Shown here piece after piece: positions 28,655-37,158 of a DNA stretch of 64,000 nt. The translations under genes and the position numbers were made by a program. Positions within the stretch are counted from its first letter, which is position 1. Every line of letters begins with the position of its first letter. Under the pieces are notes generated by a model. That model saw only the letters and a list, made by a program, of their open reading frames with translations. It made no database searches and was not told the origin of the DNA. The DNA lies in assembly GCF_016599715.1 (NCBI RefSeq), contig NZ_CP067019.1:2790001-2854000 (forward strand), written 5' to 3'. Source of the stretch: Acinetobacter sp. CS-2 (GTDB lineage Bacteria; Pseudomonadota; Gammaproteobacteria; Pseudomonadales; Moraxellaceae).

Positions 28655-28975
28655 TTATTCCGCTGCGCTTTCAGCGGTATCGCCCAAGTCAGCCATTTCA
28701 ACATCTTGGCCAGCTTTCAGGGTGACGTATGCTTTTTTAACATCAGAACGACGTCCTAATGTTTTACCAAAGCGTTTAGTCTTACCTTTAGTGATCGTTG
28801 TGTTAACTTTAACAACTTGAACACCAAAGAGTTGTTCCACTGCTTTTTTGATTTCAAGTTTGTTTGCATTTAATGCAACTTTAAAAACTTGAACACCAGC
28901 AGTTTCACCTAAAACTTGTGCTTTTTCTGAGAATACAGGTCCTTGCAGGACTTGATAGATACGTTCGTTGTTCAT
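28655..28975 (-). CDS. rplW: Ribosomal protein uL23
   Basis: This 106-residue tunnel-exit protein docks trigger factor and SRP. It has [13 protein letters not shown] near the start and [20 protein letters not shown]. Its start overlaps the end of rplD by 4 bases. Confidence 0.96.
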   Translation of the reverse strand: MNNERIYQVLQGPVFSEKAQVLGETAGVQVFKVALNANKLEIKKAVEQLFGVQVVKVNTTITKGKTKRFGKTLGRRSDVKKAYVTLKAGQDVEMADLGDTAESAAE

Positions 28976-29574
28976 CCGAGTTCTACCTCAATTTTCTTAG
29001 CAGCAGCTACAGACATAACAACTTTGTCGAACGCGATCAAGCTAACAGGATCAATTGCAGCAGCATCAACCACATCAACGTGTGGAATGTTACGTGCAGC
29101 AAGATACAAGTTCTCATCAACAGCATCAGTAACGATTAATGCACGAGTAGCATTCAAGTCGTTAAGTTTTGCAAGCAACTCTTTAGTTTTTGGAGCAGCA
29201 ACAGCAAACTCTTCAACTAAAACCAAGCGATCTTGACGAACAAGTTCAGCCAGGATGCATTGCATAGCACCGCGGTACATTTTACGGTTAACTTTTTGAG
29301 ACCAATCTTGTGGACGAGCAGCAAAAGTTTTACCACCACCTACCCAGATCGGGCTACGAATAGAACCAGCACGCGCACGGCCAGTACCTTTTTGACGGAA
29401 TGGCTTTTTACCACCGCCAGATACGTCAGCACGTGATTTCTGAGCTTTCGAACCTTGACGACCACCAGCTAAGTAAGCTGTAACAACTTGGTGTACAAGA
29501 GCTTCGTTAAATTCACGACCGAAAGCAACTTCAGATAATTCAACAGCAGAGCCGGAAACAGTATTTAAATTCAC
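28972..29574 (-). CDS. rplD: Ribosomal protein uL4
   Basis: This 200-residue protein has the long internal loop that enters the exit tunnel, including [20 protein letters not shown] (about 58-77). In E. coli L4 also represses its own operon through the S10 leader; a hairpin leader is present here before rpsJ. It follows rplC by 11 bases. Confidence 0.97.
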   Translation of the reverse strand: MNLNTVSGSAVELSEVAFGREFNEALVHQVVTAYLAGGRQGSKAQKSRADVSGGGKKPFRQKGTGRARAGSIRSPIWVGGGKTFAARPQDWSQKVNRKMYRGAMQCILAELVRQDRLVLVEEFAVAAPKTKELLAKLNDLNATRALIVTDAVDENLYLAARNIPHVDVVDAAAIDPVSLIAFDKVVMSVAAAKKIEVELG

Positions 29575-29585
29575 GTTATTTCCCC

Positions 29586-30224
29586 TCAGGCCTTGATCGT
29601 AGGACGAACAGTTACGTCGCCACCAGTAGCACCAGGAACCGCGCCTTTAACAACCAGAACTGAACGTTCAGCGTCGATAGCAACGATTTCAAGACCCTGT
29701 GTAGTTACGCGTTCAGCACCTAAATGGCCAGCCATTTTTTTGCCTTTGAACACGCGACCAGGAGTCTGGTTTTGACCTGTAGAACCCAGAACACGGTGAG
29801 AAACAGAGTTACCGTGAGTAGCGTCTTGAGTACGGAAGTTCCAACGCTTAACACCACCTTGGAAGCCTTTACCTTTAGACTGGCCAGTTACGTCAACAAT
29901 TTGACCTACTGTGAACAGATCTACACCGATAGTAGCGCCAACTTCACGACCTTCAAGCTCAGCTTCTGATACGCGGAATTCTTGAACCAGACGACCAGCA
30001 GCAACACCCGCTTTAGCGAAGTGACCTTTCTGAGCGTTAGTTACGCGAGATTCGCGACGTTCACCAGTAGTGATTTGAATCGCTTGATAACCATCAGTTT
30101 CAAGCGTTTTGATTTGAGTGATGCGGTTAGGATCAACCTCAATCACTGTTACAGGTACAGAAACACCAGCATCTGTAAAGATACGAGTCATACCGCACTT
30201 GCGACCGACTAAACCAATAGCCAT
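29586..30224 (-). CDS. rplC: Ribosomal protein uL3
   Basis: This 212-residue protein is near the peptidyl-transferase centre and the first to bind 23S rRNA. It starts [16 protein letters not shown]. The ATG at 30224 is preferred over 30230 because the AGAGG ribosome binding site is then 9 bases away rather than 3. It lies 59 bases after rpsJ. Confidence 0.96.
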   Translation of the reverse strand: MAIGLVGRKCGMTRIFTDAGVSVPVTVIEVDPNRITQIKTLETDGYQAIQITTGERRESRVTNAQKGHFAKAGVAAGRLVQEFRVSEAELEGREVGATIGVDLFTVGQIVDVTGQSKGKGFQGGVKRWNFRTQDATHGNSVSHRVLGSTGQNQTPGRVFKGKKMAGHLGAERVTTQGLEIVAIDAERSVLVVKGAVPGATGGDVTVRPTIKA

Positions 30225-30283
30225 GTGCATAAACCTCTAAAAAAGCGGCCTAATTAACTTAGAGCGTTAATTAACCGAAAGCC

Positions 30284-30595
30284 TTAACCCAAAGCGATCT
30301 GAACATCAACACCAGCTGCAAGATCCAACTTCATCAATGCATCAACAGTTTTATCTGTAGGTTGAACGATGTCGATCAAACGTTTGTAAGTGCGGATCTC
30401 GTATTGGTCACGCGCATCTTTGTTAACGTGTGGTGATGTTAAAACGTTGAAACGTTCGATGCGAGTAGGCATCGGGATTGGACCACACACTTGTGCGCCA
30501 GTACGTTTTGCTGTTTCTACGATCTCTTGAGCTGATTGATCAATTAAACGGTGATCAAAAGACTTAAGACGGATACGAATTCTCTGGTTAGACAT
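30284..30595 (-). CDS. rpsJ: Ribosomal protein uS10 (NusE)
   Basis: This 103-residue small-subunit protein also acts as NusE in antitermination. It starts [19 protein letters not shown], the family start; the ATG at 30595 is chosen and has a GGAG site upstream. The frame is open to 30649 but that would run through the leader hairpin. It is the first gene of the S10 operon. Confidence 0.97.
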
Positions 30596-30632
30596 ACCAG
30601 TTAACTCCAAGCCAAATATATATAAAGAATCA

Positions 30633-30677
30633 CTCTTGACGCATCTCACCCCACTTTATGTGGGCAAGTGTCAAGAG
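30633..30677 (-). promoter_or_regulatory. S10-operon leader hairpin
   Basis: On the minus strand, outer arms CTCTTGAC / GTCAAGAG enclose a second hairpin CCCAC / GTGGG with an ATAAA loop. It lies about 38 bases before rpsJ in a leader of roughly 170 bases. The place and leader size match the L4-controlled S10 leader of E. coli; L4 control here is inferred. Confidence 0.6.
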
Positions 30678-30772
30678 CAGTGAATTATCACTAAGGTCAT
30701 GATCGATGCCACGACTGTCACGATGTTAACTACTTTATTCGTAGCCAACCCCCTTTCATCAAAGGGTCGCCC

Positions 30773-30801
30773 ATTATAGCGATTGTTTAACGCTTAAGCA
30801 A
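30773..30801 (-). promoter_or_regulatory. Sigma-70 promoter of the S10 operon
   Basis: On the minus strand a perfect -10 hexamer TATAAT (30773-30778) is preceded, with a 17-base spacer, by TTGCTT (30796-30801). Transcription would begin near 30766, giving a leader of about 170 bases before rpsJ. Confidence 0.75.
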
Positions 30802-30865
30802 ATCCCTTTTTAACTTTTTCCTCTTTTTTTCTGTTTATCCTTTTAGTATTTTGTTTAAAAATAAC

Positions 30866-31603
30866 TCAGCATGCTGTTTTTTGTAAAACGTACTCTATTG
30901 CCTGGTTTAGTATTTGATTTCCTTTAATAAAGTCACTTTTTGACATACTTTTTAATTGACGTTCCGTTTGCACATATTGACCGGAAAAGCTCTCTAACTC
31001 TTCATCATTTTCTAAAAACAGTTGCAGTACCTCCGGGGTTATTTCAGGATGAAATTGAAATCCCAAGACATTTTTTCCAATTTGATACATTTGATTGCGG
31101 CAGGCATCATTTTCCGCCAGATGAATAGCGCCTTTCGGGATTTCAAAGGTTTCACTGTGCCATTGCATGACCTTAAACTGTTCTGGCAACTCAAAACACT
31201 CTTCAGACACATGCTTCACCCTACGTACCTCTGTCAAACCTAACTCCTGCTGTTCATTGCGCCTGACCGCCGCCCCCAAAGCATTGGCAATCAATTGCCC
31301 GCCCAGACACAAACCAATGGCCGGTTTACCCATAGATAAATAACGCCTGATCCAGCGCTTTTCTACTTTTAACCAGGGATAATTTGCTTCATCATTAACA
31401 CTCATTGCTCCACCCATAATGATGAGCAAATCTACATCTTCCACTTGCGGCAAAGCCTCGATATCAAGTGGTCGATCTACAGGTAAGGCAAAAAATTCCG
31501 TTGCGGTAATTTTAGCGTGATGCTGTTTTAAGAATTGATAACAACTGCCGAACCCTTCACCAGCAATATGCTGAAAATAATGTACTCTTAAATGCGACTT
31601 CAT
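30866..31603 (-). CDS. Class I glutamine amidotransferase domain protein
   Basis: This 245-residue stand-alone class I glutamine amidotransferase (GMP synthase-like) domain has the nucleophile motif GLCLGGQL (Cys near residue 99) and the FHPEI motif with the catalytic His-Glu pair near residue 182. Such enzymes release ammonia from glutamine for a partner or hydrolyse gamma-glutamyl compounds; none of the synthetase partners is beside it, so the substrate is unknown. A strong GGAGG site is 3-4 bases before the ATG. Confidence 0.82.
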   Translation of the reverse strand: MKSHLRVHYFQHIAGEGFGSCYQFLKQHHAKITATEFFALPVDRPLDIEALPQVEDVDLLIIMGGAMSVNDEANYPWLKVEKRWIRRYLSMGKPAIGLCLGGQLIANALGAAVRRNEQQELGLTEVRRVKHVSEECFELPEQFKVMQWHSETFEIPKGAIHLAENDACRNQMYQIGKNVLGFQFHPEITPEVLQLFLENDEELESFSGQYVQTERQLKSMSKSDFIKGNQILNQAIEYVLQKTAC

Positions 31604-31762
31604 GCGCCTCCGCCTATTGTTTTAGCTCTGCCATAGTTTTAGCAAGAATGAAGCCAACTTTAGGCGTAAATTAAGGTTTCTATACATTTCGGCATTTATA
31701 TAGCCTAATCCGCGTGTTTCTCTTAAGCTAAGACTAATTTTGGTACGACTTAGAGCATCACC

Positions 31763-32968
31763 TTGAAAAAAAACTCACAAACAGCCCTCATTCACGCACC
31801 ACGAAAAGCCCCACAATATATTTCTACCGTTCAACCTCCCGTGTTTCGTGCATCGACGATTATTTTTGAGAACACCGATGCACTGTTTAATCGCCACTGG
31901 AGCGATGATTATGATTATAGTTATGGCACCCACGGCACACCTACAACCTTTACTTTAGGTGACAATATTGCCCAGATCGAAGGCGGAAAATATTGCCTGC
32001 TGGCACCAAGTGGCTTGTCGGCTATTAATTTAGTGAATTCATGTTTTCTTGCCCAGGGGGATGAAGTCTGGGTGGCAGACAACATTTATGGTCCAAATAT
32101 GGAACACCTGCATAACCTGCAAACGCGTTATGGTATTAGCATTAAAGTGTATAACCCGATTGATGCAGAGACTTTCCAGCCTACCGATAAAGCCAAACTC
32201 ATCTGGTTGGAAGCAGCAGGTTCCGTGACCCTGGAATTTCCCGACCTGATCAATCTGGTGAAAAAAGCCAAAGCGCATAACATACTGACAGCACTGGATA
32301 ATACCTGGGGTGCAGGGCTGGCTTTTAATGCCTTCGATTTTGGCGATGAGCATTTAAGTGTAGATGTGACTGTACATGCATTAACCAAATATCCAAGTGG
32401 TGGCGGTGACATCTTGATGGGTTCAGTAGTGACCTGTGACCAGAAACTGCATCATCAATTATTCCGGATGCATGCCATTCAGGGGATTAGTGTGTCGGGT
32501 GATGATGTGGCACAGGTACAACGTAGTTTGGCTTCAATGCAGGTGCGCTATCTACACCAGTCTGAAAGCTGTCTAACACTGCTGGACTGGCTCAAACAGC
32601 AATCAGAATTTGTCCAAGTGCTACATCCTGCCGATACTGAATCAGCCGGACATCAATACTGGAAAGAAATTTGTAAGGAAGAACACAGTGCCGGTCTGGT
32701 CAGTGTGATTTTTAAGCCCGAATATACCCTGGAAGATATCCGTCGCTTCTGCGATGCACTGGAACTGTTTAAACTGGGCTTTAGCTGGGGCGGACCGATC
32801 AGTCTGGTCATGCTGTACAACCTGAAAGATATGCGTGTACTGGAACATTCCCACTTAAAAGAAGGACTTTTAGTCCGTTTTTGTATCGGACTCGAACATT
32901 CTCAAGATTTAATCCAGGATATCAAACAGGCATTACAGCAGTTAAACCAGCAAAAAATTAAAGAATAA
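31763..32968 (+). CDS. metC: Cystathionine beta-lyase-like PLP enzyme
   Basis: This is a 401-residue Cys/Met-metabolism PLP enzyme. Motifs are SGLSAINLV and the PLP-binding lysine in HALTKYPSGGGDILMG (near residue 215). Family members make or cleave cystathionine; the closest type seems to be MetC, which yields homocysteine, pyruvate and ammonia. It starts with TTG: no in-frame ATG lies nearby, and the TTG gives the expected N-terminus KKNSQTALIHAPRK. No clear ribosome binding site. The symbol is a family-level call. Confidence 0.78.
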   Translation: MKKNSQTALIHAPRKAPQYISTVQPPVFRASTIIFENTDALFNRHWSDDYDYSYGTHGTPTTFTLGDNIAQIEGGKYCLLAPSGLSAINLVNSCFLAQGDEVWVADNIYGPNMEHLHNLQTRYGISIKVYNPIDAETFQPTDKAKLIWLEAAGSVTLEFPDLINLVKKAKAHNILTALDNTWGAGLAFNAFDFGDEHLSVDVTVHALTKYPSGGGDILMGSVVTCDQKLHHQLFRMHAIQGISVSGDDVAQVQRSLASMQVRYLHQSESCLTLLDWLKQQSEFVQVLHPADTESAGHQYWKEICKEEHSAGLVSVIFKPEYTLEDIRRFCDALELFKLGFSWGGPISLVMLYNLKDMRVLEHSHLKEGLLVRFCIGLEHSQDLIQDIKQALQQLNQQKIKE

Positions 32969-33039
32969 AAAGGATCTACCTATCATCAGCGTCAGGAAAA
33001 TGCTACCAGTACACACCCAAAAATTGTTTTACATTCACA

Positions 33040-33561
33040 ATTTTTTCCGGCACCACGGTTTGATTGCCGGGGCAGTCGGAACTGGTAAAAAGATGATCCT
33101 CGTGTTTGACAGAAAAATTTACCTATGGGGAGGCTGGTATTTTTGGCTGCGGCCGAATACCCGCTTACTCTTCCTTTAATCCAATTAATTCAATGCAGCC
33201 TGAAAAATGTAACCTACTGATCAGCCATAGCGTAATTACCAGCATGGATAAACAAAGTCTGGATTTTGAATGTCTATTGAAAAGTTACAAAACCAAGTAG
33301 CAGCAAGTGCATCAAACAAAAAAGAAAAACCGCTTTAGAAAACAGTAACCCAGCGAAGCAGAAGTTCTGTCCACACAACAGCTACGCCAACAGCACCTAA
33401 CACTAGAGCTGAAAAAACATGCTGAACGTACCGCCCAACAGTATAAAAAGCTGATTCAAGATACTGCCTATACTTTTGCCACCCGTGCTACAAGCAACTT
33501 AGGAGACTCGACCGGGCAAAATAGTCCGCTATTTAGAAGATTTACTAATGGCAGAAAATAA
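33040..33561 (+). pseudogene. Decayed remnant of a HerA-like (DUF853) ATPase gene
   Basis: At 33051-33092 one frame reads HHGLIAGAVGTGKK, close to the Walker A region of the HerA-like DUF853 ATPases (RHGLITGATGTGKT). Stops interrupt it soon after. A second frame at 33391-33561 encodes a charged helix (LELKKHAERTAQQYKKLIQD) and TFATRATSNLG, compatible with the tail of such a protein. About 500 bases replace a gene of roughly 1.5 kb, so most of it is deleted and the rest frameshifted. The Walker A match is the main evidence; the tail assignment is weaker. Confidence 0.5.
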
Positions 33562-33661
33562 TCTGGTTTACAAATCAAAAGCAATCAAACCATCGGATAT
33601 TCTTATATTCCATAATTTTTTTATGGTTTAACCAAAAATAGGTGTTGTAAAAAGATTTTAT

Positions 33662-33684
33662 AACATGTATTTTTAATACATCTT
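33662..33684 (+). promoter_or_regulatory. NsrR operator upstream of hmp
   Basis: AACATGTATT and AATACATCTT are near-perfect inverted arms separated by TTT. This closely fits the NsrR consensus (AAGATGCATT, 3 bases, AATGCATCTT). It lies 28 bases before the hmp start codon, and an nsrR-type gene is directly downstream of hmp. Confidence 0.75.
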
Positions 33685-33711
33685 ATAAATAACAGCCATG
33701 AGAGATCAAAC

Positions 33712-34920
33712 ATGACTCCGCAGCAAATTGACCTAGTAAAAGCCACTGTTCCTGTACTCCGTGAAAATGGCGTAGCATTAACTGGTTATTTTTATAACCG
33801 TATGTTGGGCAATAATCCAGATCTAAAAGAAACATTTAATATGGGGCACCAGCGCAGTGGTGCACAGGCACAAGCTCTTGCAGGCGCCGTGTTGGCTTAT
33901 GCTGAAAACATTGAAGATCCTTCTGTGCTTTTGCCTGTAGTTGAGTTAATCGCACACAAACACGTTAGCCTGAACATTCAAGCCCCTGACTATAATATTG
34001 TTGGTGAAAACCTGCTTCATTCCATCAGTGAAGTTCTAAGCATTTCAATGGACGATCCACTCATTGGCGCTTGGGCAGCAGCTTATGGTCAACTGGCAGA
34101 CCTGTTCATCAGCACCGAAAAAGCCATTTACGATCAGCATCAACAAACCAAAGGCAGCTGGTTAGGCTGGCGCAATTTTAAAATTGCCAAAAAAGTAGTT
34201 GAAAGCGATGAAATCACGTCTTTCTATCTGCAACCTGTCGATGGCGGTGCATTGCCAAAATACGAAGCGGGCCAATATATTTCCGTGCGTGTTTTCGTTG
34301 AAGAACTTGGCTTGAAACAACCTCGTCAATATACGCTTTCAACTAGCCCGCAAGCGGACTATTTACGCATCTCGGTAAAACGTGAAGACCAAAAAGGCGA
34401 CATGGTTCCAGGTTGGGTATCGAATACTTTACATAGCCTGCCAGAGGGTTCAGAAATTGAAGTTTCTGCACCAACAGGTAACTTTTACCTGATTGACCCA
34501 AATAAGCGTAATGTGTTTATCAGTGGCGGTGTAGGCCTGACTCCAATGATTGCCATGCTGAATCAGCTGGTGACGCTGGATATGCCACAACCTGTGACAT
34601 TCATCCATGCCTGCCGTAGCAAACAAGTGCATGCAATGCATCAGCACATTCAGGACTTAAAAGCAAAATATCCGCGCCTCAGCACATTTACCGCTTATGA
34701 ATTCCCGCATCCAGGCGATAAATTAGGTGAGGATTATGATGTTGCCGGTCGCCTGGACTTAAGCAACATGGATAGCGCATTGTTACCTGTCAATGCCGAC
34801 TACTATCTCTGCGGCCCAATGCCATTTATGGCTGAACAGCAAAAGGCGCTGGTTGCTCGCGGCATTCCTGCTGAAAATATTCACAGTGAAGCGTTTGGCA
34901 CAGGTGGCGTTAAGCACTAA
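33712..34920 (+). CDS. hmp: Flavohaemoglobin (nitric oxide dioxygenase)
   Basis: This 402-residue protein converts nitric oxide and oxygen to nitrate using NAD(P)H. The N-terminal globin domain (about 1-137) has the proximal haem histidine in AHKHVSL (about residue 85). The FAD domain has RQYTLSTSP (about 206) and the NAD domain GGVGLTPMIA (about 270), ending in AFGTG. An NsrR operator lies before the start and nsrR after the stop, so expression should be induced by nitric oxide. Confidence 0.96.
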   Translation: MTPQQIDLVKATVPVLRENGVALTGYFYNRMLGNNPDLKETFNMGHQRSGAQAQALAGAVLAYAENIEDPSVLLPVVELIAHKHVSLNIQAPDYNIVGENLLHSISEVLSISMDDPLIGAWAAAYGQLADLFISTEKAIYDQHQQTKGSWLGWRNFKIAKKVVESDEITSFYLQPVDGGALPKYEAGQYISVRVFVEELGLKQPRQYTLSTSPQADYLRISVKREDQKGDMVPGWVSNTLHSLPEGSEIEVSAPTGNFYLIDPNKRNVFISGGVGLTPMIAMLNQLVTLDMPQPVTFIHACRSKQVHAMHQHIQDLKAKYPRLSTFTAYEFPHPGDKLGEDYDVAGRLDLSNMDSALLPVNADYYLCGPMPFMAEQQKALVARGIPAENIHSEAFGTGGVKH

Positions 34921-34948
34921 CCCGCTGGGTCAGCATAAAATAAAGAGA

Positions 34949-34988
34949 GGGTTAGTCTGGTTATGCTAGACTAACCCTAATTTTTTAC
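34949..34988 (+). terminator. Terminator after hmp
   Basis: GGGTTAGTCT / AGACTAACCC is a perfect 10-bp stem with a 9-base loop, followed by TAATTTTTT. It separates hmp from nsrR, which therefore probably has its own promoter or depends on readthrough. Confidence 0.82.
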
Positions 34989-35008
34989 TTAAAAACATCA
35001 GTATTATC

Positions 35009-35452
35009 ATGCAACTGAATAAATTCACTGACTATGCCTTGCGTATTTTAATCTATATCGCCCAACCGCGAGATATGCCTTATACCATTGCAGAAATTGC
35101 TCAGGACCTGCATGTGTCCAAAAACCATTTGGTGAAAATTGTGCACTTTATGGGCAAACAGAACTGGCTGATTACCACACGTGGCAAAGGCGGCGGTATT
35201 GCGCTCAACCCCGAAGCGCTTGAAATGCCCCTCGGTCAAATCGTGCGGATCCTGCAAGGTGAAAACCAGATTGTCGAATGCAATACCCCTCCTTGCGTCC
35301 TGCGTCCTCAATGCGGTCTAAAAGGCATTCTTGATCTGGCACTGGAACAGTTTTATCTTAGTCTGGATCAATACACCCTGGCTCAGGTTTTAAATAACTC
35401 TCCTGCGGCCAAGTACACCACCCAATCCCCGATCCAGATGATCAATCTTTAA
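35009..35452 (+). CDS. nsrR: Rrf2-family nitric oxide-sensing repressor NsrR
   Basis: This 147-residue protein has an N-terminal winged helix (LNKFTDYALRILIYIA at about 3-18; YTIAEIAQDLHVSKNHLVKI recognition region). Three cysteines, in ECNTPPCVLRPQC (about residues 90-102), are where NsrR holds a nitric oxide-sensitive iron-sulfur cluster. Directly downstream of hmp with an NsrR site before hmp, it is very likely NsrR rather than IscR. Confidence 0.88.
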   Translation: MQLNKFTDYALRILIYIAQPRDMPYTIAEIAQDLHVSKNHLVKIVHFMGKQNWLITTRGKGGGIALNPEALEMPLGQIVRILQGENQIVECNTPPCVLRPQCGLKGILDLALEQFYLSLDQYTLAQVLNNSPAAKYTTQSPIQMINL

Positions 35453-35493
35453 TTCCTGCGCTTGCAAAGTTCGCTTGACCGAACGACTTCCTT

Positions 35494-35499
35494 TATAAT
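35494..35499 (+). promoter_or_regulatory. Probable -10 element of engB promoter
   Basis: A perfect TATAAT lies 34 bases before the engB ATG. A convincing -35 hexamer at the usual distance is not seen; TTGACC is present but only 13 bases upstream. Confidence 0.4.
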
Positions 35500-35532
35500 G
35501 TTCGCTTGTAGATCATTTATTGAAGTTGAGTT

Positions 35533-36396
35533 ATGCATCACAGCAGAGGAAAATCCAAAAACAGTAAGACAGCCCATGCGCCTAAGCAAAAGATCAGCTA
35601 TGAGAAAAAAGTTGATCCTGCCATTACTGAGTACTCTGTTCGCGCGTTGAACTGGTTGCGTAAAGCCGAATTCTTGATGAGTGCGCCAAAGCTGAGCCTG
35701 TGTGTTGAAGATACCGGTTATGAAGTTGCTTTTGCCGGACGTTCCAATGCCGGTAAATCTAGCGCCATTAATGCCTTAACCAACCAAAAGCAGCTGGCAC
35801 GTGCCTCTAAAAAGCCGGGCCGTACCCAAATGATCAACTTTTTCAGCCTGGGTAATCCAGAACAGCGTCTGGTCGATTTGCCAGGTTATGGTTATGCAGC
35901 CGTACCGGAAGCGATGAAAATTGTCTGGCAAAAAGAACTGGAAAATTACCTGATTCACCGTAAAAGCCTGCAGGGCTTGGTATTGCTGATGGATATTCGC
36001 CATCCACTGCAACATTTTGACGTGATGATGCTGGAATGGGCCTATTCACGTAAATTGTTCGTGCATGTTTTGCTGACCAAATCAGACAAACTGAATCGTG
36101 GACCGGCATCGAAAGCCTTGCAGGAAGTGAAAGCGGCATTGAAAAAGATGAAGCTGGATTTCTCCATTCAGTTGTTTTCATCCCTCAACAAGCAGGGCCT
36201 CGAAGAGCTGGCCAGTGTGATGGGTGGCCGATTGAACTTTACCCTGGAGCAATCCACACAATTTGATCTGGACAGCATTCCTGAAGCGAGCCTTGGTGAT
36301 CTGGATGAACCACTCGAATCTTTAGATGTTGCAGAGGAAGAATGCGAGACTGAAATTGCCGAAGATGCCACCGATCAGAGCCGACAAGCGGATTGA
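35533..36396 (+). CDS. engB: Ribosome-biogenesis GTPase EngB (YihA/YsxC)
   Basis: This 287-residue GTPase helps large-subunit assembly. Motifs are GRSNAGKSS (P-loop, about 75), DLPGYGYA (G3, about 115) and LLTKSDKL (G4, about 180). Two extensions are longer than usual: a basic N-terminus of about 50 residues and an acidic C-terminal tail of about 55 residues (ending DQSRQAD). A start at a later ATG (about 35677, MSAPKLSL) would give the size of E. coli YihA, but the extended frame begins with an ATG behind the promoter, so I keep it. Confidence 0.9.
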   Translation: MHHSRGKSKNSKTAHAPKQKISYEKKVDPAITEYSVRALNWLRKAEFLMSAPKLSLCVEDTGYEVAFAGRSNAGKSSAINALTNQKQLARASKKPGRTQMINFFSLGNPEQRLVDLPGYGYAAVPEAMKIVWQKELENYLIHRKSLQGLVLLMDIRHPLQHFDVMMLEWAYSRKLFVHVLLTKSDKLNRGPASKALQEVKAALKKMKLDFSIQLFSSLNKQGLEELASVMGGRLNFTLEQSTQFDLDSIPEASLGDLDEPLESLDVAEEECETEIAEDATDQSRQAD

Positions 36397-36738
36397 TCGG
36401 GTCTGTCTGACAAAAATCCTCATCCATTGATATTGCAGTGTCCTGTATTGCTCATCACAATGCGGGACATTTTTTTCATACTGACCTTAAGCTCAAGTAC
36501 AGTACTGCACAGAAAAATAATAAAGACAGTATGATGAAACTTCTCTCCCGTTTAAGGAACATCAAACTCAGCTGATTCATGAGCAATCCTATTTATCTGC
36601 CCAAAGTGACCTAGTCCTTTTTATCATCCATATAACACTAAAATTTCTGTATACAATTTCCACACAGTCGGGCTTTATGTCCTGCTTTTGATTTGTTCTA
36701 AGATAAAAGTCTAGGAAAACAACAATAAGGACAACCCT
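36397..36738. other. Intergenic region between engB and the VOC gene
   Basis: This 342-base gap holds the engB terminator and AT-rich DNA up to the VOC gene. A short GATAAAAG-type stretch near 36700 could belong to a promoter, but I see no convincing -35/-10 pair and no small gene. Confidence 0.5.
36439..36477 (+). terminator. Terminator of engB
   Basis: TGTCCTGTATTG pairs with CAATGCGGGACA over 12 positions, with G-T pairs, and is followed by seven T residues. Confidence 0.82.
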
Positions 36739-37158
36739 ATGCAAGCACGGATTTCAGTCATTACTCTTGGGGTACGCGATCTGGAAAAATCATTACAGTT
36801 TTATCGTGAAGGTTTGGGCCTACACTGTGAAGGAATCACGGGGCAGGAATTTGAACATGGCGCTGTGGCCTTTATTGAACTACAGTCAGGCCTGAAACTC
36901 GCTTTATGGCCGCAAAGCAGCATTCAACAGGATACCGGACTGGAACTGACGCCAATGTGTGCCACTCAAATGACCTTGGGACAAAATGTCTATAGTCCAC
37001 TGGAAGTCGATCAGGTCATGGCTCAGGCAGCACATGCTGGTGCCAGAATTATTAAACCCGCACAAGCCACCTTTTACGGCGGCTATGCAGGTTATTTCCA
37101 AGATCCCGATGATCATGTCTGGGAAATTGTATTTAATCCTAGCTTGGAACTAGACTAA
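36739..37158 (+). CDS. VOC-family (glyoxalase-like) protein
   Basis: This 139-residue protein has the beta-alpha-beta fold of the vicinal oxygen chelate family: ISVITLGVRDLEKSLQFYREGLG near the start and the C-terminal PDDHVWEIVFNP, whose Glu is a typical metal ligand. Family members bind a metal and act on small molecules or bind drugs; the substrate is unknown. It overlaps the convergent symporter gene by 4 bases. Confidence 0.82.
   Translation: MQARISVITLGVRDLEKSLQFYREGLGLHCEGITGQEFEHGAVAFIELQSGLKLALWPQSSIQQDTGLELTPMCATQMTLGQNVYSPLEVDQVMAQAAHAGARIIKPAQATFYGGYAGYFQDPDDHVWEIVFNPSLELD

Noticed and set aside
33106..33300. 64-residue open frame in the metC-hmp gap
   Set aside because: It lies within the decayed ATPase region and in a different frame from the recognisable P-loop segment; no ribosome binding site.
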